A stretch of 42,557 nt of DNA, taken from an uncultured Rhodobiaceae bacterium (lineage in GTDB: Bacteria; Pseudomonadota; Alphaproteobacteria; RS24). The notes below the pieces were generated by a model. That model made no database searches and was not told the DNA's origin. It saw only the letters and a list, made by a program, of their open reading frames with translations. Shown in pieces: positions 17,306-27,981 of this stretch; position 1 is the first letter of the stretch; every line of letters starts with the position of its first letter. The translations under genes were made by a program, and so were the position numbers. Where the stretch lies: contig CALEFA010000080.1 in NCBI GenBank assembly GCA_937876775.1, positions 1 to 42,557 of the forward strand. Direction: 5' to 3'.

Positions 17306-18400
17306 ATGTCGAAGATTGGGAACCGGTTAATTATTGCTGTCGTCGTGGTTGTTGCAATCATGGTCGCCGGACGAACGATTGTTATGAACAATCAGACAGC
17401 TCAAGATTGGTTGGCAGAGCAAGCCTTAGCGCGCGTGTTGGGGCAAAATAATGACACTTATGGCGGCGATAAAATCGACGTCGTATTTTGTGGCACGGCC
17501 TCTCCGATGGGACGCGGGCGGGCGCAAAGCTGCACCGCCGTTCTTGCCGGAGACAAGTTTTTCATTATCGACTCAGGTGCTCGCTCGACTGATGTACTCA
17601 CAGGGCTGGGCTTGCCGGTTGGACGTCTTGACGCTGTGTTTTTAACACATTTCCATTCTGACCATATCGCCTCGCTCGGCGAATTACATTTGGCCAGCTG
17701 GGCGCGCGGGCGCGACAGCAAAATGCATGTCTATGGCGGCCCCGGCGTTGACCAAGTGGTCGATGGGTTCAACATGGCCTATGGGCTTGATTATGGTTAT
17801 CGCACAGGCCACCACGGCGAAGCGATTATGCCCAGCAAGACCTCGGGCCTGAAGGCGCATCGGTTTACCGCGCCAGCAAAAGGCATGATCACAGTTTATC
17901 AAGATGGCGATGTCACCGTGTCGGCGTTTCGCGTCAATCACCCGCCGATTGAGCCTTCTTATGGCTATCGAATTGATTATCGTGGCCGTTCTGTAGTGAT
18001 TAGTGGCGATACAACCAAAGACGGCAATCTGATTGCTGCCGCGCATAAAACCGATGTTCTTGTGCATGAAGTCTTGCAGCCCTATTTGGTACGCCTGACG
18101 TCAGAGACATTGCAAAAGGCCGGTCAGGAAAAACTTGGCCAGTTGATTATGGATACGCTGGACTATCACACGGCGCCGGTTGAAGCGGCTGCGGCGGCCA
18201 ATGAAGCCGATGCGGGCCTGCTGGTGTTTTCGCATTATGCGCCTGTGCCGCAAAACCCGCTGGTGGAAAGAATTTTCATGCGCGGCGTTGACGAGGTACG
18301 CAAACAGGGTGTGTTCATGGCCACTGATGGAACGCACATTGAACTGCCTGCTTCGGACGATGGCGAAAACGACGAAAAACGCCAGATTATCATCAATTAG
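17306..18400 (+). CDS. membrane-anchored metallo-beta-lactamase-fold hydrolase (RNase Z-like)
   Basis: This 364-residue protein has an N-terminal hydrophobic helix (about 8-26), either an uncleaved anchor or a signal peptide, and then an MBL domain. Metal motifs are complete: FLTHFHSDH (His115, His117, Asp119, His120), NHPPIEP with a later His, SGDTTKD with the bridging Asp, and SHYAPVP with the last His. The arrangement resembles RNase Z and arylsulfatase-like MBLs, but an exported protein is unlikely to process tRNA. The substrate is unknown. The open frame reaches GTG 17270, but ATG 17306 is chosen because GGAG at 17296-17299 fits it. It stands alone between the mdh terminator and sucC, splitting a usually compact TCA cluster. 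Confidence 0.85.
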   Translation: MSKIGNRLIIAVVVVVAIMVAGRTIVMNNQTAQDWLAEQALARVLGQNNDTYGGDKIDVVFCGTASPMGRGRAQSCTAVLAGDKFFIIDSGARSTDVLTGLGLPVGRLDAVFLTHFHSDHIASLGELHLASWARGRDSKMHVYGGPGVDQVVDGFNMAYGLDYGYRTGHHGEAIMPSKTSGLKAHRFTAPAKGMITVYQDGDVTVSAFRVNHPPIEPSYGYRIDYRGRSVVISGDTTKDGNLIAAAHKTDVLVHEVLQPYLVRLTSETLQKAGQEKLGQLIMDTLDYHTAPVEAAAAANEADAGLLVFSHYAPVPQNPLVERIFMRGVDEVRKQGVFMATDGTHIELPASDDGENDEKRQIIIN

Positions 18401-18473
18401 CCGAATTTAATGTTGAGGTAGGCGCATCCATAAGGTAGCGTTCGCCCACTGTTTAACAAAGCGGATAGAAAAT

Positions 18474-19643
18474 ATGAATATTCACGAATATCAGGCCAAG
18501 CAGGTCCTAAAAGAGTATGGCGTGCCAGTACCTCAAGGTGGTGTGGCTTTTACAGCTGATGAGGCTGTTAAAGTGGCAGAAGAATTGGGCGGGCCGGTTT
18601 GGGTCGTGAAAGCGCAAATCCATGCAGGCGGTCGCGGTAAAGGCGGCGGCGTGACGGTTGTTAAATCTCTTGATGAGGTGCGCAGCGAAGCCGAACGCAT
18701 GCTTGGCATGACATTGATCACCCATCAGACCGGCCCGGAAGGTCGCGAAGTCGGGCGGATTTATGTCGAAGATGGCTCCGATATTGCCCGTGAACTTTAT
18801 CTCTCTGCACTGGTAGACCGCGCAACTTCGCGTGTCTCTTTCATCGCCTCAACCGAAGGCGGTATGGATATTGAAGAAGTAGCTGAAAACACGCCAGAAA
18901 AAATTCTGACTGTCAGTGTCGATCCGGCTGGCGGCATTTCAGGCCACCATGGCCGCCAAATCGCTTATGCTTTGGGCCTTGAAGGCGAGCAAGTCAAACA
19001 GGCGACCAAGCTGATTAGCGATCTTTATCATTGCTTTGTCGAGAAAGACATGTCGCTTCTGGAAATCAACCCGCTGGTGGTAACCGGCGCTGGCGATTTG
19101 ATTTGCCTCGATGCCAAAGTCAATTTCGACAGCAATGCGCTATACCGCCATAAAGAAATTATGGCGTTGCGCGATTTGGCAGAAGAAGACCCTGCCGAAG
19201 TGAAAGCCTCTGAATTTGACCTCAGCTATATCAAGCTTGACGGCCAAATTGGCTGCATGGTCAATGGCGCTGGCTTGGCCATGGCAACCATGGATATTAT
19301 TAAGTTATACGGCGCTGAGCCGGCCAACTTCCTTGATGTGGGCGGCGGCGCGACCAAAGAAAAAGTAACCGAAGCGTTCAAAATCATCATGTCAGATGAC
19401 GCCGTTGAAGGCATTCTGGTGAATATTTTTGGTGGTATTATGCGCTGTGACGTGATTGCCGAAGGTGTGGTGGCCGCCGCGCGTGAAACCCAATTGGCAG
19501 TGCCACTGGTGGTGCGCTTGGCCGGTACCAATGTTGAACTAGGTAAGAAAATTCTGGCGGAATCGGGTCTCACGATTATTCCAGCCGATGATTTGAATGA
19601 CGCAGCCGAAAAAATTGTCGCTGCCGTGAAGGAGGCCGCATAA
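18474..19643 (+). CDS. sucC: succinyl-CoA synthetase beta subunit (ADP-forming)
   Basis: With SucD it converts succinyl-CoA, ADP and phosphate to succinate, CoA and ATP. The 389 residues match the family. It begins with [20 protein letters not shown] and has an ATP-grasp domain with [15 protein letters not shown] at about residues 43-57. The metal/nucleotide region [14 protein letters not shown] lies near 197, and the CoA-ligase domain [14 protein letters not shown] near 321. Nucleotide preference is not firmly shown by the sequence. The stop overlaps the sucD start by one base, with AAGGAGG just upstream. Confidence 0.97.
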   Translation: MNIHEYQAKQVLKEYGVPVPQGGVAFTADEAVKVAEELGGPVWVVKAQIHAGGRGKGGGVTVVKSLDEVRSEAERMLGMTLITHQTGPEGREVGRIYVEDGSDIARELYLSALVDRATSRVSFIASTEGGMDIEEVAENTPEKILTVSVDPAGGISGHHGRQIAYALGLEGEQVKQATKLISDLYHCFVEKDMSLLEINPLVVTGAGDLICLDAKVNFDSNALYRHKEIMALRDLAEEDPAEVKASEFDLSYIKLDGQIGCMVNGAGLAMATMDIIKLYGAEPANFLDVGGGATKEKVTEAFKIIMSDDAVEGILVNIFGGIMRCDVIAEGVVAAARETQLAVPLVVRLAGTNVELGKKILAESGLTIIPADDLNDAAEKIVAAVKEAA

Positions 19644-20518
19644 TGTCTGTGTTGGTGAATAAAGATACGAAAGTTATTTGTCAGGGCTTCACCGGCTCGC
19701 AAGGCACTTTTCACTCAGAACAAGCGATTGCCTACGGCACTAAAATGGTTGGCGGTGTAACACCGGGCCGTGGTGGCGATACGCATTTGGATCTGCCAGT
19801 GTTTGATACAGTTGAAGACGCGGTCGCGAAAACCGGCGCCACTGCGTCGGCAATTTATGTGCCGCCGCCATTTGCTGCTGATGCGATTTTGGAAGCTATT
19901 GCCGCCGGTATCGAATTGGCTGTGTGCATTACTGAGGGTATTCCGGTCACCGATATGATCCGTGTGAAACGCGCCTTGCAAGGCTCGAACACGCGTCTGG
20001 TTGGGCCGAATTGCCCAGGCGTGATTACGCCGGATGAATGTAAAATCGGTATTATGCCAGGTCACATTCACCGTCGCGGTTCGGTTGGCATTGTGTCGCG
20101 TTCAGGCACATTGACTTATGAAGCCGTGGCGCAAACAACTGCCGAGGGGCTGGGCCAGTCAACTTGTATTGGTATTGGTGGCGATCCGGTCAATGGCACA
20201 AATTTTATCGATTGTTTGGATATGTTCCTTGCCGATGATGAAACAGAGAGTATTATCATGATTGGTGAGATTGGGGGTTCGGCAGAAGAAGAAGCAGCTG
20301 AATTCTTGAAAGCCTCGAAAGTGAAAAAACCTATGGTCGGCTTTATTGCCGGGGTGACGGCCCCTCCTGGTCGTCGTATGGGGCACGCTGGTGCGATTAT
20401 TGCTGGTGGCAAAGGCGGCGCTGAAGATAAAATGGAAGCCATGCGTTCGGCTGGTATCCATGTGTCGCCTTCACCAGCATCACTTGGTAAAACTTTGGTC
20501 GATGTTTTGAGTAAATAG
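19643..20518 (+). CDS. sucD: succinyl-CoA synthetase alpha subunit
   Basis: This CoA-binding and phosphorylated subunit has 291 residues. The N-terminal CoA fold has [18 protein letters not shown], and the middle has [20 protein letters not shown]. The phosphorylated histidine is His248 in [12 protein letters not shown]. It starts inside the sucC stop codon (TAATG), so equal subunit synthesis is likely. It is followed by an 86-base gap before sucA that may hold regulatory signals. Confidence 0.97.
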   Translation: MSVLVNKDTKVICQGFTGSQGTFHSEQAIAYGTKMVGGVTPGRGGDTHLDLPVFDTVEDAVAKTGATASAIYVPPPFAADAILEAIAAGIELAVCITEGIPVTDMIRVKRALQGSNTRLVGPNCPGVITPDECKIGIMPGHIHRRGSVGIVSRSGTLTYEAVAQTTAEGLGQSTCIGIGGDPVNGTNFIDCLDMFLADDETESIIMIGEIGGSAEEEAAEFLKASKVKKPMVGFIAGVTAPPGRRMGHAGAIIAGGKGGAEDKMEAMRSAGIHVSPSPASLGKTLVDVLSK

Positions 20519-20568
20519 GTCGCAAAATTGTCACTCGTCTATGGCAATGCGCGGGAATTCGGGTAAAC

Positions 20569-20582
20569 TGACCTTATGGTCA
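20569..20582 (+). promoter_or_regulatory. short inverted repeat upstream of sucA
   Basis: TGACC-TTAT-GGTCA is a perfect inverted repeat 22 bases before the sucA start, in the sucD-sucA gap. It could be an operator half-site pair or a small hairpin near the ribosome binding site. There is no T tract. Function is not shown. Confidence 0.3.
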
Positions 20583-20604
20583 CACTTTTCTATCGGAATT
20601 AAAA

Positions 20605-23589
20605 TTGGCAGAAGACAGTCCCCAAAAGGATTTAACGCCAGACCAGATTGATGGTCTGCTCGATGGCTCTAACGCTATTTATTTGGAACAAGTCTATGGC
20701 CGTTTTAAAGCCGGAGACCCAAGTCTTGACGCCAGTTGGGTAGACTATTTCCGTCAGATGGAAGCGGTCGACGGGGGCACTGGCGCGGCGCCGCAATTGC
20801 CAAGCTGGCAGCGGCACGACTGGCCGCCAACCGTCAATGGCGAAATGACCTCGGCGCTTGATGGCAATTGGTTCGATGACACCATCGACCAGGCCAAATT
20901 AGCGCAAAAAATCGAAACTCATATGGGTCTCAATGACACCGCCAGTATTCGCGCCGCAACGCTCGATTCTGTGCGTGCCATTATGATGATCCGCGCCTAT
21001 CGCTTTCGCGGTCATTTGGCGGCCGATCTTGATCCCTTGCGGCTTGAACCACCAGCCAGCCACCCTGAGTTGGATCCAACATCCTATGGCTTTGCGGCGG
21101 CTGATTTCGACCGGCCAATTTTTATTGATTATGTGCTCGGGCTGGAAACCGCGACGATAAATGAAATGCTGGAGATTCTGCGTCGTACCTATTGCGGCAC
21201 AGTGGCCCTTGAGTTTATGCACATTTCCGATCCGGAAGAAAAAGCATGGCTGCAAGAGCGCATTGAAGGGCCGGACAAAGAAATCGCCTTTACCGATGAG
21301 GGTAAGCGGGCGATTTTCCAGAAATTGGTGGAGTCCGAAGGCCTCGAGAAGTTTATCGATGTCAAATATACCGGCACCAAACGCTTTGGCCTTGATGGCG
21401 GTGAAGCGATGATTCCGGCGCTGGAACAAATCATCAAACGCGGCGGTAATTTGGGGGTTGAGGAAATTGTACTCGGCATGCCGCACCGTGGCCGTTTGAA
21501 CGTGTTGACCAATGTGATGGGTAAGCCATTTTCTGCCTTGTTCCATGAGTTCAAAGGCGGGTCATCCAACCCCGATGATATTGAGGGTTCGGGCGATGTG
21601 AAATATCACCTTGGCGCGTCGTCTGATCGCGAGTTTGATGGCAATAAAGTGCATCTATCGTTGACCGCCAATCCGTCGCATTTGGAAGCGGTCGATCCGG
21701 TGGTTTTGGGTAAGGCGCGTGCCAAACAAGATCAATTCAAACCTAATCCACGGGCGATGTCTGACCGTGGCAAAGTGATTCCCCTGCTATTGCACGGCGA
21801 CGCGGCCTTTGCCGGACAGGGCATTGTGGCTGAGTGTTTTGGTCTGTCGGGGCTGATCGGTCATAAGGCCGGTGGGTCGATTCACTTTATTGTGAACAAT
21901 CAAATTGGCTTCACCACCAATCCGCGCTTTTCGCGCTCGTCGCCATATCCATCTGATGTGGCCAAGATGGTTGAGGCTCCCATTTTTCACGTCAATGGCG
22001 ATGATCCAGAGGCTGTCGTTTTTGCCGCTAAAGTGGCGACTGAATTCCGCCAGAAGTTCTTAAAGCCGGTGGTCATTGACATGTTCTGCTACCGCCGCTA
22101 CGGCCATAATGAGGGTGATGAGCCAGCTTTCACCCAGCCAACCATGTATGCGAAAATCAAAACCCATGAGACTGTGGTCAAGAAATATGCACGCCGTTTG
22201 GTGGCTGAAGGGGTGATGACCGAAACCGAGACTGAGCGAGCGATTAGTGATTATCGGGCGGTGCTCGATGTGGCCTTTGAAGCAGCCAATAATTTCAAGC
22301 CCAACAAAGCTGATTGGCTCGATGGCAAATGGACCGGTCTTGAAAAGAAAAATGCAGCTGATGATTTTGTACGCGGCGAAACGGGCGTCGAGCGCGATAT
22401 GCTGTTGGAAATTGGCGAGGGTCTGGTGCGGGTGCCGGAGAATTTCAACCTGCATAAAGCTTTGGTGCGCCAGCTCAAAGCTAAGCAGGAGATGTTTGAA
22501 ACTGGCACAGGTTTTGACTGGGCCACGGGCGAAGCCTTGGCCTTTGGGTCATTGGTGTTGGAGGGCTATCCGGTGCGTTTGTCGGGGCAGGATAGCGAGC
22601 GCGGCACTTTCTCACAGCGCCACTCGGCATGGATTGATCAACAAAACGAGCGCCGTTACAAACCATTGAAATATATTCGTGAAGATCAAGCGCTGTTCGA
22701 AGTGGTAAACACCATGTTGTCAGAAGCTGCGGTTCTGGGCTTTGAATATGGTTATAGTCTAGCCGAGCCGAATGCTTTGGTTTTGTGGGAAGCGCAATTT
22801 GGGGATTTCGCCAATGGCGCGCAAGTGATTGTCGACCAATTTATCGCTTCGGGCGAAATCAAATGGCTACGCATGTCGGGTCTGGTGATGTTATTGCCGC
22901 ATGGGTATGAAGGCCAAGGGCCGGAGCACAGTTCAGCGCGTCTTGAGCGCTATTTGCAATTATGCGCCGAAGAAAATATGCAAGTGGCCAATTGCACAAC
23001 CCCGGCAAATTATTTCCACATTCTGCGTCGTCAGTTGAAACGCAATTTCCGCAAACCGCTTGTGCTGATGACACCAAAATCGTTGCTACGGCACAAGAAA
23101 TGCGTTTCTGATTTGACTGATTTTGAATCCGGTAGCAGCTTCCACCGTGTTCTATGGGACAATATGGATGCGCGTCTTGAGGGCGGTTTGCGTCCGGCCA
23201 AGGACATTCGGCGCGTGGTCATGTGTTCGGGTAAAGTCTACTTCGACCTGCTCGAAGCGCGTGAGAAAGCGGGCATTGATGATGTCTATATTATGCGCGT
23301 CGAACAACTCTACCCATTCCCCATCGGCCCGCTATTGGCCGAGCTGGAACCCTATGCTCACGCCGAAATGGTGTGGTGCCAAGAAGAACCGCGCAATATG
23401 GGGGCGTGGAGTTATATTGAACCTGAAATTGAAAATGTATTGGTGTCTTTGGACGCGAAACACAAACGACCGACCTATGCGGGTCGCCGTGCCGGTGCCT
23501 CAACAGCCAGCGGGCTGATGAGCCGCCATTTACAAGAACGCGATGCTTTTTTAGCGGCTGCTTTGAGTGATCCAATTGCTAAACCTTAA
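20605..23589 (+). CDS. sucA: 2-oxoglutarate dehydrogenase E1 component
   Basis: This thiamine diphosphate enzyme decarboxylates 2-oxoglutarate and transfers the succinyl group to SucB lipoate. It has 994 residues. An N-terminal E2-binding region contains [34 protein letters not shown] lies near residue 290. The ThDP motif runs from [10 protein letters not shown] (Gly398-Asp399) to VNNQIGF (Asn431-Asn432). A C-terminal transketolase-like domain has [16 protein letters not shown] and [13 protein letters not shown]. The start is TTG, since no ATG or GTG occurs before the conserved N-terminus; only a weak GGA lies upstream. sucB follows after 11 bases. Confidence 0.97.
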   Translation: MAEDSPQKDLTPDQIDGLLDGSNAIYLEQVYGRFKAGDPSLDASWVDYFRQMEAVDGGTGAAPQLPSWQRHDWPPTVNGEMTSALDGNWFDDTIDQAKLAQKIETHMGLNDTASIRAATLDSVRAIMMIRAYRFRGHLAADLDPLRLEPPASHPELDPTSYGFAAADFDRPIFIDYVLGLETATINEMLEILRRTYCGTVALEFMHISDPEEKAWLQERIEGPDKEIAFTDEGKRAIFQKLVESEGLEKFIDVKYTGTKRFGLDGGEAMIPALEQIIKRGGNLGVEEIVLGMPHRGRLNVLTNVMGKPFSALFHEFKGGSSNPDDIEGSGDVKYHLGASSDREFDGNKVHLSLTANPSHLEAVDPVVLGKARAKQDQFKPNPRAMSDRGKVIPLLLHGDAAFAGQGIVAECFGLSGLIGHKAGGSIHFIVNNQIGFTTNPRFSRSSPYPSDVAKMVEAPIFHVNGDDPEAVVFAAKVATEFRQKFLKPVVIDMFCYRRYGHNEGDEPAFTQPTMYAKIKTHETVVKKYARRLVAEGVMTETETERAISDYRAVLDVAFEAANNFKPNKADWLDGKWTGLEKKNAADDFVRGETGVERDMLLEIGEGLVRVPENFNLHKALVRQLKAKQEMFETGTGFDWATGEALAFGSLVLEGYPVRLSGQDSERGTFSQRHSAWIDQQNERRYKPLKYIREDQALFEVVNTMLSEAAVLGFEYGYSLAEPNALVLWEAQFGDFANGAQVIVDQFIASGEIKWLRMSGLVMLLPHGYEGQGPEHSSARLERYLQLCAEENMQVANCTTPANYFHILRRQLKRNFRKPLVLMTPKSLLRHKKCVSDLTDFESGSSFHRVLWDNMDARLEGGLRPAKDIRRVVMCSGKVYFDLLEAREKAGIDDVYIMRVEQLYPFPIGPLLAELEPYAHAEMVWCQEEPRNMGAWSYIEPEIENVLVSLDAKHKRPTYAGRRAGASTASGLMSRHLQERDAFLAAALSDPIAKP

Positions 23590-23600
23590 GGGAGACCACC

Positions 23601-24866
23601 ATGTCGAATGAAATTCGTGTGCCAGCGTTGGGAGAGTCAATCACCGAGGCGACCATTGCACAATGGTATAAAAAGCCCGGCGATGCGGTCAGCGTCGATG
23701 AGCCGCTTTGCGAATTGGAAACCGATAAGGTCACCATTGAAGTGCCGGCCCATGTTGCCGGTGTTCTGTCTGAAATTATTGCTAAGGAAGGCGAAACCGT
23801 CGAGGTTGGCGCGCTGCTGGCATCAATTGGTGAAGGCCAAGGGACAACGGCGCCTGCCGCTGTTGAACCTGCCGCTGTTGAAGCTGCGCCAGCACCAGCG
23901 CCTGAGCCAGTATCAGAAGCTGCGCCGGTTGCTGCGCCTGTGGCACCATCGACACCATCGACAGGGACGCAAGATTTGTCACCAGCGGCGCGCCGCGTGG
24001 TCGAAGAACATGGTCTGGCGCCCGAGATGATCGCCGGTACCGGCAAGGATGGCCGCATTACCAAAGAAGACGCTGTGCAGGCGGCGCAATCGGGTGCCGC
24101 GACGCCATCATCTGCGCCAGCGGCAAATGCTGCTGCGCCCCTCGCCAGTCAGGCGGTTGCTGTGGCCGGTCAAGAAGAACGGGTCAAAATGACTCGGTTG
24201 CGCAAGACAATTGCCTCGCGGTTGAAAGAATCACAGAATACAGCCGCCCAGCTCACCACATTTAATGAGGTGGATATGAGCGCGCTTATGGCTTTGCGTA
24301 GTGAATATAAAGACCTGTTCGAAAAGAAATATGGCGTACGCCTCGGCTTTATGGGCTTTTTCGTGCGTGCCTGCGTAACAGCACTGCGCGAAATTCCAGC
24401 GGTCAATGCGGAAATCTCTGGTGACGAAATCATTTATAAAAAATACGTCAACATGGGTGTGGCAGTGGGCACAGAAAAAGGCCTTGTGGTGCCGGTTGTG
24501 CGCAATGTGCAAGACATGGGGTTGGCCGAAATTGAACAAGCGATTGGCAATTACGGGCGTAAGGCTCGAGATGGGCAATTAGCCATCAATGATTTACAGG
24601 GTGGCACGTTCACCATTTCCAATGGCGGCGTTTATGGCTCGCTTATGAGCACACCGATTTTGAATATGCCGCAGTCAGGCATTTTGGGCATGCATAAAAT
24701 CCAGCAACGCCCGATGGCTGTTAATGGCGAAGTTGTGGTGCGGCCGATGATGTATTTGGCGCTGTCATATGACCACCGTATTGTTGACGGCAAAGAAGCC
24801 GTGACCTTTTTAGTGCGTGTAAAAGAGTGCCTTGAAACACCTGAGCGATTGCTCCTAGACATTTAA
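23601..24866 (+). CDS. sucB: dihydrolipoyllysine succinyltransferase (E2 of 2-oxoglutarate dehydrogenase)
   Basis: It transfers succinyl from lipoate to CoA. The 421-residue protein has three parts: a lipoyl domain (1-77, lipoyl Lys43 in [10 protein letters not shown]), an Ala/Pro-rich linker (about 80-122), and an E1/E3-binding domain (about 125-160, [12 protein letters not shown]). After a second linker comes the catalytic domain, with His392 and Asp396 in [12 protein letters not shown]. Only one lipoyl domain is present, as usual for SucB. GGGAG precedes the ATG. It is flanked by sucA and lpd, which makes the 2-oxoglutarate rather than pyruvate complex almost certain. Confidence 0.97.
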   Translation: MSNEIRVPALGESITEATIAQWYKKPGDAVSVDEPLCELETDKVTIEVPAHVAGVLSEIIAKEGETVEVGALLASIGEGQGTTAPAAVEPAAVEAAPAPAPEPVSEAAPVAAPVAPSTPSTGTQDLSPAARRVVEEHGLAPEMIAGTGKDGRITKEDAVQAAQSGAATPSSAPAANAAAPLASQAVAVAGQEERVKMTRLRKTIASRLKESQNTAAQLTTFNEVDMSALMALRSEYKDLFEKKYGVRLGFMGFFVRACVTALREIPAVNAEISGDEIIYKKYVNMGVAVGTEKGLVVPVVRNVQDMGLAEIEQAIGNYGRKARDGQLAINDLQGGTFTISNGGVYGSLMSTPILNMPQSGILGMHKIQQRPMAVNGEVVVRPMMYLALSYDHRIVDGKEAVTFLVRVKECLETPERLLLDI

Positions 24867-24877
24867 GTGAGGCTTTA

Positions 24878-26296
24878 ATGAACGAAGAAAACACCAACCA
24901 ATTTGACCTTGTGGTGATTGGTTCTGGCCCCGGCGGTTATGTATGCGCTATTCGGGCGGCCCAATTAGGGATGACAGTGGCGATTATTGATAAGCGTGGC
25001 GCGCCGGGCGGCACCTGTCTGAATGTCGGCTGTATTCCGTCTAAGGCCCTTCTGCACGCTTCCGAAGTGTTGCAAGAAACTCAGCACGCTGGCGATATGG
25101 GTATTTCGGTTGGCTCAGTGAAAGTTGATTTGGAAAAAATGATGTCGTTTAAGCAGGCCGGTATTGATGGCAATACGCAGGGCGTCACATTTTTATTGAA
25201 AAAGAACAAGGTTGAAGAAATTCACGGTGCAGCAAGGCTGACGGCTCCGGGGGCAGTGCATATTGATTTGCTCGATGGCGGTCAACGCAGCCTGACGGCG
25301 AAAAATATTGTCATCGCCACTGGCTCTGAAGTTACGCCGCTGCCAGGTATTGAGATTGACGAAGACCGTATTGTCTCGTCAACCGGTGCTTTGAGCCTGC
25401 CAGCGATTCCCAAACATTTAGTGATTGTCGGGGCTGGTATTATCGGTCTCGAACTGGGGTCTGTGTGGCGCCGCCTCGGGGCAGAGGTTACGGTGGTGGA
25501 ATTCCTCGATCGTATCACCCCGGGGGTGGACGCTGATTTGGCAAAAAACTTCCAGCGGGTGCTGAAAAAACAAGGCATTAAATTCATGTTGGGCAAGAAG
25601 GTTACCGCTGCCAAAGCGCTCAAAGCCTCGGCTAAAGTGACATTGGCGCCGGCTTCCGGCGAAGGCGCTGAGGAGACGCTGACGGCAGATCGCGTGTTGA
25701 TTGCTATTGGCCGACGCCCACATACCGACGGGCTTGGTTTGGAGGCTGTTGGCGTTACCCGCGACCCGCAAGGGCGGATTCAAACCGATGGCCATTTCAA
25801 AACCAATATTGATGGTGTTTTCGCCATTGGTGATGTCATCGCTGGGCCAATGCTGGCTCATAAGGCGGAAGAAGAGGGTGTTGCTGTGGCCGAACATTTG
25901 GCCGGCAAGCCGTCGCATGTGAACTATCATGTCATCCCCGGGGTGATTTATACCGCACCAGAAGTTGCATGGGTGGGGCGTTCGGAAGAGCAGCTGAAAG
26001 AAGATGGCGTCGATTATGTGGTTGGCAAATTTCCGTTCACCGCCAATGGCCGCGCTAAGGTCAATGGCACCACCGATGGGTTTGTTAAAATTCTTGCCGA
26101 TGCCAAAACCGACCGCGTGCTTGGGGTGCATATTTTGGGCGCTCAGGCCGGCAATTTGATTGCCGAAGCGGCCATGGCGATGGAGTTCTCTGCCAGTTCA
26201 GAAGATATCGCCCGCACCTGCCACGCCCATCCAACTTTGCCGGAAGCGGTGAAAGAGGCGGCCTTGGCGATTGAGGGGCGCGCCCTTCACATGTAG
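24878..26296 (+). CDS. lpd: dihydrolipoyl dehydrogenase (E3)
   Basis: This flavoprotein reoxidises dihydrolipoate with NAD+. It has 472 residues. The FAD motif is VIGSGPGGYVCAIRAAQLG (13-31). The redox disulfide is Cys47-Cys52 in GGTCLNVGCIPSK. The NAD motif is VGAGIIGLELGSVWRRLG, and the C-terminal His451-Glu456 dyad is in HAHPTLPE. It follows sucB by 11 bases and probably serves the 2-oxoglutarate complex, perhaps other lipoate complexes too. Its stop codon directly abuts the stop of convergent xerC (26296/26297). Confidence 0.97.
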   Translation: MNEENTNQFDLVVIGSGPGGYVCAIRAAQLGMTVAIIDKRGAPGGTCLNVGCIPSKALLHASEVLQETQHAGDMGISVGSVKVDLEKMMSFKQAGIDGNTQGVTFLLKKNKVEEIHGAARLTAPGAVHIDLLDGGQRSLTAKNIVIATGSEVTPLPGIEIDEDRIVSSTGALSLPAIPKHLVIVGAGIIGLELGSVWRRLGAEVTVVEFLDRITPGVDADLAKNFQRVLKKQGIKFMLGKKVTAAKALKASAKVTLAPASGEGAEETLTADRVLIAIGRRPHTDGLGLEAVGVTRDPQGRIQTDGHFKTNIDGVFAIGDVIAGPMLAHKAEEEGVAVAEHLAGKPSHVNYHVIPGVIYTAPEVAWVGRSEEQLKEDGVDYVVGKFPFTANGRAKVNGTTDGFVKILADAKTDRVLGVHILGAQAGNLIAEAAMAMEFSASSEDIARTCHAHPTLPEAVKEAALAIEGRALHM

Positions 26297-27229
26297 TTAT
26301 TTGCGCTGGTGGGCTTTTTGGTAAATCGCAATCAAGCTGGCGCTATCTACCTCTGTGTAAATTTGCGTTGAGCTTAATTGCGCGTGGCCAAGTAATTCTT
26401 GAATGGTGCGCAAGTCGCCGCCAGCCGATAATAAATGCGTCGCAAAGCTATGCCGCAAAGCGTGCGGGGTGACACTATCAGGCAGATTCAGCGTCCGGCG
26501 ATGTTGAGCCAGCATTTGTTGCGCCAGCCGCGCGCTAAAACGCCCACCGCGGGCGCCGCGAAATACCGGATCGTCAGCCGCCGCGGTAAACGGCGCCGCT
26601 TGTATCGCCTCATGCAGTGCTTTGTGAACCAGCGGTAGAAGCGGCACATCGCGCATTTTATTACCCTTACCAAGCACCCGCAGGCCGGTTTCGGCGGTAT
26701 TTGGTACATCACTCACGTTCAGCGCCAAAGCCTCGGAAATTCGCAGACCGCAGCCATAGAGCAAGGTTAGCAAAGCCGCGTCGCGCTGGCCAATCCAGCT
26801 CTCCTTAGGGGTTTCCAGAGCCAATTGAATAAGCTGCAGCACGCTTTGGCTATCGACGGCGCGTGGTAAGCTGCGTTTTTGCTTTGGCATATTGACCAGA
26901 TAGAACGCCTGACTGACGGCAATTTTCTGCTGCTCAAGAAATTGCACAAAATTGCGCAAGCCCGACATGGTGCGCAAAAGAGAACGGCTTTCCGCACCCT
27001 CAAGCCGGCGCGACGCAAGAAAGGCTCGCAAGGTCTTCAGTTCCAAATCAGCAAAATCGGATAATTGCGTGGGTCGCTCTATGTAGCCATTCAGAAAGCT
27101 CAAAAACTGCCGCATGTCGCGTTGATAGCCGGCCACACTATGCGGACTCAAACGGCTTTCATGGGTCATGCGCGCAACCCACGCATCATGCTGATGCCGC
27201 AAGTCACCAGCCATGTTGGGCGGCGGCAT
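26297..27229 (-). CDS. xerC: tyrosine recombinase XerC
   Basis: It is probably the chromosome-dimer recombinase acting with XerD at dif. The 310 residues comprise an N-terminal SAM-like core-binding domain (about 10-105) and a catalytic domain with the full set Arg163, Lys188, His256, Arg259, His282 and nucleophile Tyr291 (CGLRISE, HALRHSFATHLL, LLGHAQLSSTQIYT). The start overlaps the transaldolase stop by one base (TGATG on the minus strand). Its place beside tal, priA and lpd is ordinary in alphaproteobacteria, so it is read as the housekeeping XerC, not an element integrase. No att site is seen. Confidence 0.92.
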   Translation of the reverse strand: MPPPNMAGDLRHQHDAWVARMTHESRLSPHSVAGYQRDMRQFLSFLNGYIERPTQLSDFADLELKTLRAFLASRRLEGAESRSLLRTMSGLRNFVQFLEQQKIAVSQAFYLVNMPKQKRSLPRAVDSQSVLQLIQLALETPKESWIGQRDAALLTLLYGCGLRISEALALNVSDVPNTAETGLRVLGKGNKMRDVPLLPLVHKALHEAIQAAPFTAAADDPVFRGARGGRFSARLAQQMLAQHRRTLNLPDSVTPHALRHSFATHLLSAGGDLRTIQELLGHAQLSSTQIYTEVDSASLIAIYQKAHQRK

Positions 27230-27885
27230 CAGGTGATGGACTGGCCGGTTTTTTGCCAGTCGGCGAGAAACGCTTCAAGTCCTTTGTCTGTCAGCGGGTG
27301 CGCGATAAGACTGCGCAAAACTTCCGGTGGCAAAGTGGCGACATCGGCGCCGATTAAAGCCGATTGCCGGATATGCTCAGGCGAGCGCACGGAGGCAACG
27401 AGGATTTCCGTTTCAAGATCGGGGTAATTATCATAAATCTGCCGAATATCGGCAATCAGCCCCATGCCGTCGGCGGAAATGTCATCTAAGCGCCCGACAA
27501 ATGGCGAAATATAAGCGGCCCCCGCTTTGGCGGCCAGCAACGCTTGATTGGCCGAGAAACACAAAGTGACATTAACCTTATGGCCATTGTCGGCCAACGC
27601 GCGCGTGGCTTTTAATCCATCCCATGTCAGTGGCACTTTGATGCAAACATTATCGGCAATGGGCAAAAGCTGGTCGGCTTCTGACAGCATGGCCTTGGCG
27701 TCGAGCGCTGTTACTTCAGCCGATACAGGGCCTTTAGTCAGGGTGCAGATTTCGCTGATTAACTCTTTGAAGTCGCGGCCAGATTTGGCAACCAGAGACG
27801 GGTTGGTGGTGACCCCATCGACCATGCCAGTGGCGGCAAGATCGGCAATCGCGGCTGTGTCGGCGCTATCAATAAAAAATTTCAT
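27229..27885 (-). CDS. tal: transaldolase / fructose-6-phosphate aldolase (TalC/FSA type)
   Basis: This small transaldolase-family protein has 218 residues. The Schiff-base lysine is Lys83 in [10 protein letters not shown]. The family marks are [11 protein letters not shown] at the start, [13 protein letters not shown] (24-36) and [11 protein letters not shown]. Short proteins of this type are either transaldolase in the pentose phosphate pathway or fructose-6-phosphate aldolase; the sequence alone does not settle which. GAGGGAA precedes the ATG. It is divergent from priA across 96 bases and coupled to xerC by a one-base overlap. Confidence 0.92.
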   Translation of the reverse strand: MKFFIDSADTAAIADLAATGMVDGVTTNPSLVAKSGRDFKELISEICTLTKGPVSAEVTALDAKAMLSEADQLLPIADNVCIKVPLTWDGLKATRALADNGHKVNVTLCFSANQALLAAKAGAAYISPFVGRLDDISADGMGLIADIRQIYDNYPDLETEILVASVRSPEHIRQSALIGADVATLPPEVLRSLIAHPLTDKGLEAFLADWQKTGQSIT

Positions 27886-27981
27886 GGCATTTCCCTCATT
27901 GTGGCAAGTAAATCACTAAAGACTTTTGTTAAACTTGCACCACTGCTTGCCTTTCTTCAAGCCATATAAGACAGTGGCGAC

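Noticed and set aside
20899-21546. 215-codon open frame on the minus strand
   Set aside because: It is fully antisense to sucA, with no domain resemblance.
25418-26131. 237-codon open frame on the minus strand
   Set aside because: It is fully inside lpd on the opposite strand; no ribosome binding site or family motif was seen.
26297-27229. XerC as the integrase of a genomic island
   Set aside because: Its neighbours (tal, priA, lpd) are housekeeping genes in a common alphaproteobacterial order, and no att repeats, tRNA or cargo genes are nearby.
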